Positions 1-9,368 of a stretch of DNA of 64,000 nt are shown in pieces; positions within the stretch are counted from its first letter, which is position 1; every line of letters begins with the position of its first letter. A model generated the notes under the pieces. The model saw only the letters and a list, made by a program, of their open reading frames with translations, made no database searches and was not told where the DNA came from. Made by a program: the position numbers and the translations under genes. The DNA is from Bradyrhizobium sp. Y36 (lineage in GTDB: Bacteria; Pseudomonadota; Alphaproteobacteria; Rhizobiales; Xanthobacteraceae). Location: assembly GCF_002531575.1 (NCBI RefSeq), contig NZ_NWTI01000002.1, positions 124,001-188,000 on the forward strand, in the 5' to 3' direction.

Positions 1-491
1 CGGCCGAAATTGAGGCCAATCGCCCAGGACAGGCGCCGCAGCGGCCATGGCAGGCGGGTTGCCCGCATGATCTTGCGAAACATCGGGACGTCCTCGATCG
101 GCGCGGTCTTGCCGCGCCGGATCTCGGCGTCGACCGCCGCCAGCGCCATGGTCTCGGGAGCCGCGATTCGCTGCGGCATGACGCATTCCTCCCCGTCCTC
201 GACCCGGGCAATGGCCACCAGCGCCACGCTCCTCGGCAGCTCGTAGAGCGTGGGACGGGGCCATTTGGCGTAGACGGTGCGCAGGATCGGCTCGTCCCTG
301 GCGACGAGGGCGAAAGCCTTGACGAACATCGCCGCCCAGCCGGCTGGCGCGGCCGCCGCGGCACGGGCCTCCAGCAGGGGGCGGATATGGAGCGAACGCG
401 ACAGCGACACGAACGGCACGTCCATCGACGCGCGCATGAGGTCGCAGATCAGGCGACGCGGCAACGAAATGGTTTTTGGCGTCCCGCGCAT
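1..491 (-). CDS. 2-oxoacid dehydrogenase acyltransferase-like protein (3' end outside window)
   Basis: An open frame runs from an ATG at 491 leftward off the window edge, giving 163 residues without a stop. The N-terminus has an arginine-rich start (LPRRLICDLMR) followed by alternating helix/strand sequence with WAAMFVKAFALVARDEP and YAKWPRPTLYELP. This resembles the stand-alone homologues of the E2 acyltransferase catalytic domain that lack lipoyl and peripheral-binding domains. Their substrate is not established. The C-terminal part, where the catalytic His and Asp of true E2 enzymes would lie, is outside the window, so activity cannot be judged. The family call rests on recalled similarity. 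The next gene, a cupin, is on the same strand about 107 bp upstream. Confidence 0.65.
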   Translation of the reverse strand, partial: MRGTPKTISLPRRLICDLMRASMDVPFVSLSRSLHIRPLLEARAAAAAPAGWAAMFVKAFALVARDEPILRTVYAKWPRPTLYELPRSVALVAIARVEDGEECVMPQRIAAPETMALAAVDAEIRRGKTAPIEDVPMFRKIMRATRLPWPLRRLSWAIGLNFG

Positions 492-597
492 CGCTCGCTT
501 GGTTCCCGCGGATGAAAAAATGTGCAGCGAGCGGGTTCCCGCTCGCCGCCTGCCTTTAGCACGAACCAACCCGCTTGGGGCCGGTCGGTTCGCCGTA

Positions 598-981
598 TCA
601 GGGCGCTGGGGAGGCCAGCGGCTTGGTCTTGTCGACGACGTAAACTCCGAGCACTTTCATGGCCTTGTCGCCGTGCGCCTTGGCGTCGTGCACGACGCCG
701 GCCGGGATCTGGTAGGAATCGCCGGCTTTCAGGGTCTTCTCGGGCTGGCCATCGATCAGGAGATTGAGCTCACCTTCGAGCACGTAGCCGGTCTCGATAC
801 CCGGATGGGTATGGCGTCCGGCGGCGCCGCCTGCCGGGACTTCCGCGATGGCGGTGATGGTATTATAGCCCTCCGGAAACTCGACTTTCTGAAGCGGGGT
901 GCGTTTGATGCCGGGCTGCTGGGCGAAGGCGGCAACGGCAAGTCCTGCAAAGGACAGAGCGAGCAAAGTCTTCTTGAGCAT
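598..981 (-). CDS. exported cupin-domain protein
   Basis: The 127-residue product starts with a Sec signal peptide (MLKKTLLALSFAGLAVAAFAQ, cleavage likely after AFA). A single conserved cupin barrel follows, with the metal-binding pattern HTHPGIE plus a later His in GVVHDAK. Small periplasmic cupins of this type are common in rhizobia, and the ligand or reaction is unknown. A good Shine-Dalgarno (GGGAGG) lies just upstream of the ATG. It is probably transcribed alone or together with the partial gene at the left edge. Confidence 0.85.
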   Translation of the reverse strand: MLKKTLLALSFAGLAVAAFAQQPGIKRTPLQKVEFPEGYNTITAIAEVPAGGAAGRHTHPGIETGYVLEGELNLLIDGQPEKTLKAGDSYQIPAGVVHDAKAHGDKAMKVLGVYVVDKTKPLASPAP

Positions 982-1048
982 GGTTGTTTTCCTCCCGGGA
1001 ACGACCCTAGCAGCGCGCCAGTTCCCGGCAAGGTGGTCGTCGGCTCGT

Positions 1049-1822
1049 TTAGCGCCTGATCCCGTCGAACGCGGCCATGATGCCGCGCTGGAATAGCGAC
1101 CAGTCGAAGCCGAGCGCGATCGCGCGGTAGCCGCGGTCGACGAGGGCGTTGGCTTGATCGGCGGTGCGGGCGACGCCGCCGATCGGCACGCCGCTTCTGA
1201 GGATGCCGGCCTCGGCCCGTGCGACCAGCTCCAGCAGCTCCGGATCGTCCATCTGGCCGCGCTTGTTGATGGACGTCGCGAGATCGCCGGGGCCGATCAC
1301 CGCGACATCGATTCCGGGTGTGGCCATGATCTCGTCGATGCGGTTGACGGCCTCGATATGCTCGATGGTGACCATGCAGATCATCTCGTCATCGGCACCG
1401 GCCATGTAATCCGGCATCGACTGGCCCCAGCGGAACGGGGCGTGGAACGGACCCCAGAGACGATCGCCGCGCGGCGGATAGCGTACGCTGCGCACCGCCT
1501 TCTCCGCTTCAGCGCGGTTCGTGATCATCGGAAAGTTGATGCCGAAGGCGCCGATGTCCATCGGGGCCTTCGCGAGCCACGGCTCGTTGGCCGCGATCCG
1601 CACCAGGGGCGTGCACGGTGTGCCCGTCGTCGCGGCGATCATCGCATGCGCTTCGGTGAGACCGATCGGTCCGTGCTCGAGATCGACGATGATCCAGTCG
1701 AGCGAGCGCGCCATGATCTGCACCATCTGCACGCTCGGGATGGTCGCGATCGCGCCGAAGGCGGGACGGCCTTCGCGCCAGAGCTGGCGGAGACGGTTGA
1801 GCGGCGTGGACGGGACTGGCAT
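1049..1822 (-). CDS. HpcH/HpaI-family aldolase
   Basis: The 257-residue product is a class II pyruvate aldolase of the HpcH/HpaI family, which cleaves or forms 4-hydroxy-2-oxoacids with a divalent metal. Family signatures are visible: DWIIVDLEHGPIG near residue 40, WGPFHAPFRWG near 130, VTIEHIEAVNRIDEI with the metal-binding Glu, and GIDVAVIGPGDLA with the metal-binding Asp. The ATG at 1822 (MPVPSTPLNRLRQLW) was chosen because the extra 40 residues of the longer frame come from an intergenic repeat element. The substrate cannot be deduced, since no catabolic partner lies next to it. Confidence 0.88.
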   Translation of the reverse strand: MPVPSTPLNRLRQLWREGRPAFGAIATIPSVQMVQIMARSLDWIIVDLEHGPIGLTEAHAMIAATTGTPCTPLVRIAANEPWLAKAPMDIGAFGINFPMITNRAEAEKAVRSVRYPPRGDRLWGPFHAPFRWGQSMPDYMAGADDEMICMVTIEHIEAVNRIDEIMATPGIDVAVIGPGDLATSINKRGQMDDPELLELVARAEAGILRSGVPIGGVARTADQANALVDRGYRAIALGFDWSLFQRGIMAAFDGIRR

Positions 1823-1856
1823 CGGAAGGCCTGCGGCGAGGTGGCGACGGCGAAAC

Positions 1857-1962
1857 CTAGAGCCTTTTCCGTTCCGATGGAATCGGAACGGGGCTCTCGA
1901 CTCTTGTTTTGACGCGTTTTCTTGACGCGAACCGGGATCCACTTCGCTCGAAAACGCTCTAG
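1857..1962. repeat. palindromic intergenic repeat element (RIME-like)
   Basis: The element is about 106 bp and is bounded by CTAGAGCCTTTT at its left end and AAAACGCTCTAG at its right end, which are inverted copies with one mismatch. Inside is an 8-bp stem (GTTCCGAT/ATCGGAAC, 1871-1889) and then a CGCG-rich stretch. Elements with this layout are scattered between genes in Bradyrhizobium genomes. Here it separates the aldolase start from the murI stop. Confidence 0.75.
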
Positions 1963-1985
1963 CAGCGCGCCGTCGCAGCGCAAGC

Positions 1986-2783
1986 TCAGGCCAGCACGCG
2001 GCCGCCGAAGAACGGCGTCAGCGTGGCCGAAAGGCCGTGCACGCGGTTCGAGGTGAAGATCATCTCGGCGCCGGCCTGCGCGATGTCGCCGCTGCGCGCA
2101 CCCAGCAGATCCGAGACGCGGCGGGCGATCGCCGGTGCCGGATCGATCCAGTCGACGGGCCAGGGTGCCAGCTTCTTCATCCGGTCGAGCAGCAGCGGAT
2201 AATGGGTGCAGGCGAGCACGACCGTGTCGGTGCGCGCGCCGGCGTCTTCGGCATCGCCGACGAAGCAGGGAGCGAGCTCGGCAAGGATGTCGTTATCGCT
2301 GATCGGATTGCCGCCAAGCGCGGCTTCGGCGAGCGAGGCGAGCTCGGGCGAGCCGACCAGCGTCACCTCGCATCCTTGCGCGAAATCGCGGATCAGCGCC
2401 TTGGTGTACTCGCGCTTCACCGTGCCCTTGGTGCCGAGCACCGAGACGCGGCGGGTCCGCGACTGGGCGCAGGCCGGCTTGATCGCCGGCACGGTGCCGA
2501 CGAAAGGCACCGAATAAGCGGCGCGCAGGTGAGACAGGACCAGGGTGGACGCCGTGTTGCAGGCGATGACGACGAGGTCGGGGTCATGCGTGCCGATCAG
2601 CTCCCCCATCAGCGGCACGACGCGGGCGATGATCTCGTCCTCGCTGTGGTGGCCGTAAGGGAAGAAGGCGTCGTCGGCGACGTAGACGAAATGGGCATCG
2701 GCGCGCGCCGCCACGACCTCGCGCAGCACCGTGAGCCCGCCAAGGCCGGAATCGAATACCAGGATCGTCGGAGAATTGGTCAC
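1986..2783 (-). CDS. murI: glutamate racemase
   Basis: The 265-residue enzyme converts L- to D-glutamate for peptidoglycan in the cytoplasm. Landmarks are FDSGLGGLTVLR at the N-terminus, VYVADDAFFPYG, the first catalytic Cys in ACNTAST and the second in ACTHYPLLLD. Length fits the family (about 260-270). It is a single-copy housekeeping gene here, with the aldolase downstream across a repeat element. The glutathione S-transferase gene is divergent, 210 bp away. An odd-length palindrome ATGGTTACCAT lies about 20 bp upstream of the start. Confidence 0.96.
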   Translation of the reverse strand: MTNSPTILVFDSGLGGLTVLREVVAARADAHFVYVADDAFFPYGHHSEDEIIARVVPLMGELIGTHDPDLVVIACNTASTLVLSHLRAAYSVPFVGTVPAIKPACAQSRTRRVSVLGTKGTVKREYTKALIRDFAQGCEVTLVGSPELASLAEAALGGNPISDNDILAELAPCFVGDAEDAGARTDTVVLACTHYPLLLDRMKKLAPWPVDWIDPAPAIARRVSDLLGARSGDIAQAGAEMIFTSNRVHGLSATLTPFFGGRVLA

Positions 2784-2993
2784 ACGGTCACCCTAGCCCT
2801 GCATGGTTACCATTCGGTTTTTGGGGCGGTTTTGCGGCGAGGGCACCCAGAACGCGTTGGGCCCGGTTGATTTCTTGCTTGGCCCGTCATATCCGCAAAT
2901 TTCCGGGGGGACAGGGAGGCGCGCGCGCGCTTTCCTGGCGCGAGGCGGTAGGATGCCTTCCGGCTGGTCCGATTTGCGCGCACAGGAGGCGTC

Positions 2994-3635
2994 ATGCTCA
3001 CCGTCCATCATCTTGGCAGGTCGCAGTCCGAGCGCATCGTCTGGCTCTGCGAGGAGCTTGGAATTCCCTACGAGCTGAAGTGCTACGCTCGCGATCCCGC
3101 CACCATGCTTGCGCCGCCCGACTACAAGGCGCTGCATCCGATCGGGGCGGCGCCGGTGATCACCGACGGCGACCTGGTGCTCGCCGAGTCCGGTGCGATC
3201 GTCGACTACATCTTGGCCAGATACGGCAATGGCCGGCTCGTGCTCCGCCCCGACGATCCTGATTTCGCGCAATTTCTGTACTGGTTTCACTTCGCCAACG
3301 GCACGCTGCAGGCCGGCATGGGGCGCCTGATGATCCTGAGCCGGCTCAAGCTCGCCGAGGACAATCCGATGCTGGTCGCGACCAGGGGGCGCGTCGACCG
3401 CGCCTTCGACCTCGTCGATGCGCGCGTCCGCGATGCCGAATATCTCGCCGGCAGCACCTTCACCACCGCCGATATCATGATCGGGTTCTCGCTCACCACG
3501 ATGCGCTACTTCCAGCCTTATGATCTGGCGCGCTGCCCCAACGTGGTGACATATCTCGGCCGCATCGGGGCGCGGCCGGCCTACCGGCGCGCGATGGAGA
3601 AGGCCGATCCTGGCATGGCGCTGCTCTTGAGCTGA
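2994..3635 (+). CDS. glutathione S-transferase family protein
   Basis: The 213-residue product has a thioredoxin-like N-terminal half (LTVHHLGRSQSERIVWLCEELGIPYEL). The glutathione-binding cis-Pro and ES motifs follow (IGAAPVITDGDLVLAESGAIVDYI), and then an all-helical C-terminal half. The Ser in GRSQSERI is the likely catalytic position. A purine-rich GGAGGCGTC precedes the ATG. The gene converges with the membrane cyclic-nucleotide-binding gene, leaving only 7 bp between stop codons. Substrate unknown. Confidence 0.92.
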   Translation: MLTVHHLGRSQSERIVWLCEELGIPYELKCYARDPATMLAPPDYKALHPIGAAPVITDGDLVLAESGAIVDYILARYGNGRLVLRPDDPDFAQFLYWFHFANGTLQAGMGRLMILSRLKLAEDNPMLVATRGRVDRAFDLVDARVRDAEYLAGSTFTTADIMIGFSLTTMRYFQPYDLARCPNVVTYLGRIGARPAYRRAMEKADPGMALLLS

Positions 3636-3642
3636 GCCGCGG

Positions 3643-4449
3643 TCACGCGATCCGGTTCGTCGTGGCGGCCCGCGCTGCGTTCAGCTGGTTCTGCAGCCGA
3701 TCGATGTTCTGCAGCAGGCGCTGGCTGGTCAGCACCAGGAAATAGTAACCGAACTGCGGATCCTGAAAATAGATCTCGAGCAGCCGGTCGTAGGTGATCG
3801 TGAGCACCTGTCCGTCCTCGATGCATTCGATCGTTCCGGTGCGCCGGTTGTCCGGCGTAAGGAAGCCGAGCTCCCCCATCAGCGCGCCAGGCCCGATCTC
3901 GACATTGATCTCCTTCACCAGGAACTTGCCGGTGACGGTGAGGAGCATTTCCTTGGCGGGATCGCCGAGCTTGAACAGCGTGTCGCCGCGGCGATATTTG
4001 CGTTCGGTCATGAACGGCTTGAGCCACTCGATCGACATGTCGCCCTCGGCCGCATGGCGCGCCTTCTTGACCAGCTTGAGCATCTGCCGCAGGCGCAGGG
4101 CGTTGATCGGGAGCATCAGGAGATAGAGCAGGAACGTCGCGACATTGGCGGAGAGCGCGCCGAAGATGGCAAAGAACGCGCAGCCGATCATGTTGGCGAC
4201 GCGCAGCGGCACCATCGTCCGCATCAGGATGGTGGCGACGAAGAAGCCGGCCCCGACCGCGGCGAACATATTGGCGAGGGTGATGTTGTGGACGAAGATC
4301 TCCAGTAGCCGGTTGAAAATCGCATCCCAGGTGACGTCGTTGGGATCGAGCCCCATCTGGACCAGGATCTTCGCGATCCTGAGATTGTCCGTGGCCGCTT
4401 CGAGAATGCGGTCGAGGATCGAGGAAATGTCTGCGCTGCCGGACGGCAT
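3643..4449 (-). CDS. membrane protein with C-terminal cyclic-nucleotide-binding domain
   Basis: The 268-residue product has about 60 N-terminal cytosolic residues and two or three membrane spans (LANMFAAVGAGFFVATILM, VANMIGCAFFAIFGALSANVA and LLYLLMLPI). A CRP-like cNMP-binding domain follows (MTERKYRRGDTLFKLGD ... GPGALMGELGFLTPDNRRTGTI). The loop that normally has an Arg contacting the cyclic phosphate reads RRTGTI. No DNA-binding helix follows, so it is not a transcription factor. The ATG at 4449 is chosen over a much longer upstream frame that is non-coding in composition. It may read out cNMP made by the cyclases encoded elsewhere in the window, but that link is speculative. Confidence 0.82.
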   Translation of the reverse strand: MPSGSADISSILDRILEAATDNLRIAKILVQMGLDPNDVTWDAIFNRLLEIFVHNITLANMFAAVGAGFFVATILMRTMVPLRVANMIGCAFFAIFGALSANVATFLLYLLMLPINALRLRQMLKLVKKARHAAEGDMSIEWLKPFMTERKYRRGDTLFKLGDPAKEMLLTVTGKFLVKEINVEIGPGALMGELGFLTPDNRRTGTIECIEDGQVLTITYDRLLEIYFQDPQFGYYFLVLTSQRLLQNIDRLQNQLNAARAATTNRIA

Positions 4450-4708
4450 GGTACTAACCCCGCGTAAGGCCTTCAGTCCTGGTCCGTATTGGTATAGCCG
4501 AAATCGAATGACGACCGCTTGAATGACGCCTTCGGCCGTCATGCCGCAAGAGGCAAATTTTAGCCTGATCGGGCGTTTCGGCAATTGCCCGTTGGTTGTG
4601 CGTATGACCTTGCAACGCCCCGTGATTCGGAACTGGCGGCACCGGTTCGGGTCTTGAATGAACCTTGCATGCCCCCGGACGAGCCTGGGGCTTGGGCCGA
4701 TCGTCGCC

Positions 4709-5791
4709 CTACGGCTTGACGGCAGGCTGCACGACCCGCTGTTCGACGAGGCCAAGGTGGCCGGGGAGCGAGCCGGCGCGCAGCAACATGGCGACGCTGC
4801 TCGCTTCCTCCAGGGTGAAGTTGCCGGAGATCTGACCCGAGCCGCCGGTGATGGGTTCGCGGATGACGGGGGCGGAAATGACCTTGTCGTCGAGCACGAT
4901 GGCGAAGGGCCTTCCGACGTTCTCTGCGGTGACGTGGGCGAAGCGCCGCGTGCCGCGGCCGTTGAAACGGAACGAGGCGATCGGCTCCTTCGTGCCGGTC
5001 GCAAAGCCCGGGCCCGCATGGCTGATGTCGTCACCCTCGAGCGCGCTGTCCTTGGCGACGAGATAAGGCTTGTTGTCCTTGAAGCCGAACAGGACTTCGG
5101 TGCCTTCGGGTGGCGTGCCGGATCGCGCCTGCTCGCCCGGCATCGAAAGGTCGACGAGGCGGAAGCTGACCTTGACCTTCCGGGCAAAGATCGCAGTCGT
5201 CTGCTCCGGATTCATTTCGCCCGGCATGAAGATGCGGATTCGGTCGGCCCCGTCGGGCTGGACGCTGGCGAGCCTGATGCCCGAATCCTTGAGGCGTTGT
5301 TCGATCATGGCGACGGAATCGTCAACGAGATCGCGCAGCTGCGCCGCGGAAGCGGCCTCGGTCGGCGCCAGCCGGACCAGTCCGTCGCCGCCATCTGTCA
5401 CGGTGAGCGCATGCGACGGCAATCCCTCCGCGGCTGAGGCGAGCTTGCGCGCGAACAGGTCGCGGGCCCTTGCGTCTGCGATCTTCAGCTCGACGCCGCC
5501 ATCGCGGATCGCAAGTCCGGAGAAGGCAATCCTGTTCTCGCGCAGGGTTTTGTAGACGTCGTCGCGCAAATCCGAGATCACGCTCTCGCGCAGGCCGTCG
5601 GTATCGACCTTGTAGACGATGCGCGAGCCGCCGAGCTTTTCCATCTTGTCGCCGACGAAGGCTGCGATCTTGGCGCGCATCTTGTCGAGCTGACTGTCCT
5701 CGGCGAGCGCTGCCCGGGGCAGGGCGATCGCGGCCGCAGCGGCGAGCGCGACGATCAGCGCTGTCTTGCGGTTTCGCGGGGGCCTCGTCAT
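4709..5791 (-). CDS. SecD-like exported protein lacking the membrane channel
   Basis: The 360-residue product has an N-terminal hydrophobic segment (residues about 9-30, ending ALPRAALAED, signal peptide or anchor). The rest matches the first periplasmic domain of SecD: TDGLRESVISDLRDDVYKTL, IEQRLKDSGI, then the conserved C-terminal part of P1 (PFAIVLDDKVISAPVI, SGNFTLEEASSVAMLLRAGSLP). It ends at VEQRVVQPAVKP, exactly where full SecD enters the second transmembrane helix (EERTVGPSLG). The five remaining helices are absent. The ATG at 5791 is preceded by GAGGTGATC. No secF or yajC is nearby. It could be a substrate-binding or chaperone paralogue of SecD rather than a translocase subunit. Confidence 0.82.
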   Translation of the reverse strand: MTRPPRNRKTALIVALAAAAAIALPRAALAEDSQLDKMRAKIAAFVGDKMEKLGGSRIVYKVDTDGLRESVISDLRDDVYKTLRENRIAFSGLAIRDGGVELKIADARARDLFARKLASAAEGLPSHALTVTDGGDGLVRLAPTEAASAAQLRDLVDDSVAMIEQRLKDSGIRLASVQPDGADRIRIFMPGEMNPEQTTAIFARKVKVSFRLVDLSMPGEQARSGTPPEGTEVLFGFKDNKPYLVAKDSALEGDDISHAGPGFATGTKEPIASFRFNGRGTRRFAHVTAENVGRPFAIVLDDKVISAPVIREPITGGSGQISGNFTLEEASSVAMLLRAGSLPGHLGLVEQRVVQPAVKP

Positions 5792-6040
5792 GATCACCTC
5801 GAGTCTTGCGGCAGGACGCTGGCAGGCGAAGCTGATGCCTGTTCTTGGTCCCCAAACCGGGCGCGGAGGTTCAACGACCTCTCAGGCAAGTTTGATCGCC
5901 ACGGCCGCTGGGCCATGGACGAACGCTCGATCATCCATCATTCTGTTCCCGCTCGACCGGCCATCGGTCGAGCCCTCGCCGAACCAAAATGTCAAAAGAC
6001 AGGGCGGCCGGGGCATGCATCTGAGGGAGGACGGAATTCC

Positions 6041-7948
6041 ATGGCGGGTATCCACGCGCTCGATCGGCTCATCGGCAACGACTATCCGGATCTGTTGACG
6101 GACGCGGAAGTCCGCGCTTTCGAGCAGGTCCCTTACGCGGAGCGCGTTGCGGCCGAGAGCACCTACGAGGCGATCACATTGGGTGCGGCGCGCAATCCTG
6201 ACGGGGCGGCGATCCAGTTTCTGCAGAACGCCGATCCCGCCGACACGCCGCAGGTTGTCACATACCGCGATTTCATCGCGCGCGTCACGCAGGCCGCCAA
6301 CATGTTTCACGCACTCGGCGTGGAGAAGGGCGACGTCATCAGCTTCATGCTGCCGCTGGTGCCCGACGCCTTCGTGACGCTGTTCGGCGCGGAGGCGGCG
6401 GGCATCGCCAATCCCGTCAATCCGCTGCTGGAGCCGCACCAGATCGCGGAGATCCTGGAGGCTGCGAACACCAGGATCCTGGTCGCGCTCGGGCCAATGC
6501 CCGGCACCGACATCTGGCAGAAGGTCGAGCAGATCCGTCCGCAATTGAAGCACCTCAAGGCAATCGTGCAGGTGTTCGGCGGCGGCGATCCGGACAAGGG
6601 CGTCTTCGCCTTCAATGACCTGATCAAGCAGCAGCCGTCGGACCGGCTTATCAGCGGGCGCAAGATTCTTGGCAGCGACATCGCCGCCTATTTCCACACC
6701 GGCGGCACCACCGGCACGCCGAAGCTGGTGCGGCATACTCACACCAATCAGGTTTACCAGGCCTGGGCGCTCAATCTGCTGCTGAAGTCCAAGCCCGGTT
6801 CGAACCTGCTGTTCGGCATGCCGCTGTTTCACGTCGGGGGATCGCTGACGCAGGTGCTGCTGACGCTGTCGAGCGGCGGCTCACTGGTTGTGCTGTCGCC
6901 GAGCGGCTGGCGCAATCCGAATGCGGTGAAGAACATCTGGAGGCTGGTCGAGCGCTTCAAGCCCGAGGCTCTGTCGAGCGTGCCGACGGTGCTGGCCGCG
7001 ACGCTCGCGGTGCCGCCTGATAATGCCGACATCTCCAGCCTGAAATACGCCGCCGGCGGCGGCTCGGCGATCCCGGTCGCCGTCGGCTCCGCCATCCAGG
7101 ACAAGTTGAAGCTGCCGGTGGTCGAGGTCTACGGCATGACCGAGACCTCGAGCGTACACACGCTGGCCTATCCGTCACGGCCGATCCGGCTCGGCTCGGT
7201 CGGCCTTCCCATGCCTTACGCGCGCGTGCGCATCGTGCAGCTCGATGCCGACGGCCGCCTGATCCGCGACTGCAAGCCGGACGAAATCGGCGTCGTCATC
7301 ATGGCCGGGCCCGGCGTGTTCAGCGGCTACCTCAACGACGAGCACAACAAGGGTGCCTTCGTCGACGACGTCTGGGTCAATTCCGGCGATCTCGGCCGCC
7401 TCGATGCCGACGGCTATCTCTGGATCACCGGCCGCGCCAAGGACCTTGTGATCCGCGGCGGCCACAACATCGACCCGGCGCCGATCGAGGAGATCATGTT
7501 CCGCCACCCCGCGGTCGGCTTCGCGGCCGTGGTCGGCCAGCCCGACGCCTATGCCGGCGAACTGCCGGTTGGTTACGTGCAGTTGAAACCCGGCGCGACC
7601 GTCGAGCCGGGCGAATTGGAGGCGTGGGTGCGCGAGCGTACGCCGGAGCGCGCCGCTGTTCCGGTGCAGGTCATTCCGATCGACCCGATGCCGGTGACGG
7701 GCGTCGGCAAGGTGTTCAAGCCGCAGCTGCGCTGGGATGCGGCCGAGCGCGTGTTCACCAAGGTGCTCACGCCGCTGGTCGAGCGCGGCATCGATTGCAA
7801 GGTGAAGGTCGGTGCTCACGGCAGCCACGGGTCGATCGCGACAGTGACGCTTGCGGGCTTGCCGCCGGAGCAGCGCGATGCGGTTGCCGGCGAGGTGCAC
7901 ACGCTGCTCGCACCCTTCGTGATGCGGCACGAGGTGGTGCAGGCGTAA
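6041..7948 (+). CDS. acyl-CoA synthetase (AMP-forming)
   Basis: The 635-residue adenylate-forming ligase activates a carboxylic acid with ATP and loads it on CoA. Motifs are the P-loop TGGTTGTPKLVRH (about residue 219), A5 EVYGMTETSS (about 363), the hinge region NSGDLGRLDADGYLWITGRAKDLVIRGG (in two blocks) and the C-terminal lysine region PVTGVGKVFKPQLR. The ATG at 6041 has GAGGGAGG ten bases upstream. A longer frame from 5915 lacks coding character. The acyl substrate is not evident, and the following LVIVD gene on the same strand is 76 bp downstream. Confidence 0.92.
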   Translation: MAGIHALDRLIGNDYPDLLTDAEVRAFEQVPYAERVAAESTYEAITLGAARNPDGAAIQFLQNADPADTPQVVTYRDFIARVTQAANMFHALGVEKGDVISFMLPLVPDAFVTLFGAEAAGIANPVNPLLEPHQIAEILEAANTRILVALGPMPGTDIWQKVEQIRPQLKHLKAIVQVFGGGDPDKGVFAFNDLIKQQPSDRLISGRKILGSDIAAYFHTGGTTGTPKLVRHTHTNQVYQAWALNLLLKSKPGSNLLFGMPLFHVGGSLTQVLLTLSSGGSLVVLSPSGWRNPNAVKNIWRLVERFKPEALSSVPTVLAATLAVPPDNADISSLKYAAGGGSAIPVAVGSAIQDKLKLPVVEVYGMTETSSVHTLAYPSRPIRLGSVGLPMPYARVRIVQLDADGRLIRDCKPDEIGVVIMAGPGVFSGYLNDEHNKGAFVDDVWVNSGDLGRLDADGYLWITGRAKDLVIRGGHNIDPAPIEEIMFRHPAVGFAAVVGQPDAYAGELPVGYVQLKPGATVEPGELEAWVRERTPERAAVPVQVIPIDPMPVTGVGKVFKPQLRWDAAERVFTKVLTPLVERGIDCKVKVGAHGSHGSIATVTLAGLPPEQRDAVAGEVHTLLAPFVMRHEVVQA

Positions 7949-8024
7949 GGCGAGGGCGGCGACGCGCGGCTTGCATGCCTCGCGGCAAGCGCGCATCATC
8001 TCTCAAAAAAACAGGGGGAAATCG

Positions 8025-9350
8025 ATGCGTCATGTCTCTCGCCGTCGTCACCTTCAACACTTGTCGGCCGCGCTGGGCTCGGCCGCATTGTCGGGATGGT
8101 CGAGGTCCGCATCGGCTGCAGATGCCGACATTCCGCCGGAAGGCATCGGCAAGGGCATCAAGCACGTCTCCTATAACGATATCGGAGGCCGGCCCGACAG
8201 CGTGCAGGTGATGTTCAACCGCCAGCACGTTTATGTCGGACACATGTTCAGCGACGGCGTGACGATCCTGGACGCGTCCGATCCGCGCGTGCTGAAGCCG
8301 GTCAATTTCTTCACCGCAGGGCAATACACCCGCACCCACCATCTGCAGGTGGCGGAAGACATGCTGCTGCTCGCCAACGGCGCCAATATCGTTGCGATGC
8401 AGTCATATGACAGTATGCGCGGCTATTTCGAGAACACGCTGGCCGACAGCATTACCAAGGCGAAGAAATTCCGCTCCGGCCTCTCGATCCACGACATCTC
8501 GAAGCCCGGCGAGATGCGCGAGATCGCGTTTCTCGAGATGCCGGGTTTCGGCATCAACCGGCTGTGGTGGCCGGGCGGTCGCTATGCCTATGTGTCGGCG
8601 CATTTCGACGGCTTCACCGACCACATTCTCTGCGTGGTCGATCTGAACACCATCACCAAGCCGGAGATCGTTGCGAAATGGTGGCTGCCGGGCATGAACC
8701 GTGCAGCCGGCGAGCCGGCCACGCCGAAAGGCAAGCGCTTTGCGCTCCACCACATGATCACGGCGGGCGATCGCGGCTATGCCGCCTGGCGCGATGGCGG
8801 CTTCACCGTCCACGACATCAGCGATCCCGCCAATCCAAAGCTGCTCTCGCACATCAATTGGTCACCGCCCTTCGCCGGCGGCACGCACACGCCACTGCCG
8901 CTCCCGAAGAGGCAACTTGCGATCGTCGCGGACGAGGCGAATGCCGATCAATGTGCCAAAGGCCTGTTCCACACCTTCGTGCTCGACGTGCGCGCGCCGG
9001 AAAATCCGGTGCCGATCGCGACGTTGCCGACGCCTCGCGATCGCGATTTCTGCACGAGGGGCACGTTCGGGCCGCATAATCTGCACGAGAACCGTCCCGG
9101 CTCGTTCCAGAGCGAGGAGACGATCTTTGCCACCTACAACAATGCCGGCGTCAGGGTGTTCGACGTCAGGGACGCCTTCGCGCCCAAGGAGATCGCCTAT
9201 TGGGTGCCGCCGACACCGAAGAAGCTGATCGATCCCCGCCCGAACGTCGCGCTCGCAGCCAAGACCTGTGATGCCTATGTGCGGCCCGACGGGCTGATGT
9301 TCGTCTCCGACTGGAACGCCGGCATGCACGTGCTGCAGTACGAGGGGTAA
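8025..9350 (+). CDS. exported LVIVD-repeat beta-propeller protein
   Basis: The 441-residue product carries a Tat-like N-terminus (VSRRRHLQHLSAALGSAAL) and processing near ASAAD. Repeated blade motifs follow: VGHMFSDGVTILDASDP, GLSIHDISKPGEM, GGFTVHDISDPANPKLL and AGVRVFDVRDAFAPKEI. This is the LVIVD repeat pattern of periplasmic beta-propellers. The function of these proteins is not established. It starts at ATG 8025 behind GGGGGAAATCG, and probably forms a transcription unit with the acyl-CoA synthetase gene. Confidence 0.85.
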   Translation: MRHVSRRRHLQHLSAALGSAALSGWSRSASAADADIPPEGIGKGIKHVSYNDIGGRPDSVQVMFNRQHVYVGHMFSDGVTILDASDPRVLKPVNFFTAGQYTRTHHLQVAEDMLLLANGANIVAMQSYDSMRGYFENTLADSITKAKKFRSGLSIHDISKPGEMREIAFLEMPGFGINRLWWPGGRYAYVSAHFDGFTDHILCVVDLNTITKPEIVAKWWLPGMNRAAGEPATPKGKRFALHHMITAGDRGYAAWRDGGFTVHDISDPANPKLLSHINWSPPFAGGTHTPLPLPKRQLAIVADEANADQCAKGLFHTFVLDVRAPENPVPIATLPTPRDRDFCTRGTFGPHNLHENRPGSFQSEETIFATYNNAGVRVFDVRDAFAPKEIAYWVPPTPKKLIDPRPNVALAAKTCDAYVRPDGLMFVSDWNAGMHVLQYEG

Positions 9351-9368
9351 GTGCGGCACAGGTGACGC

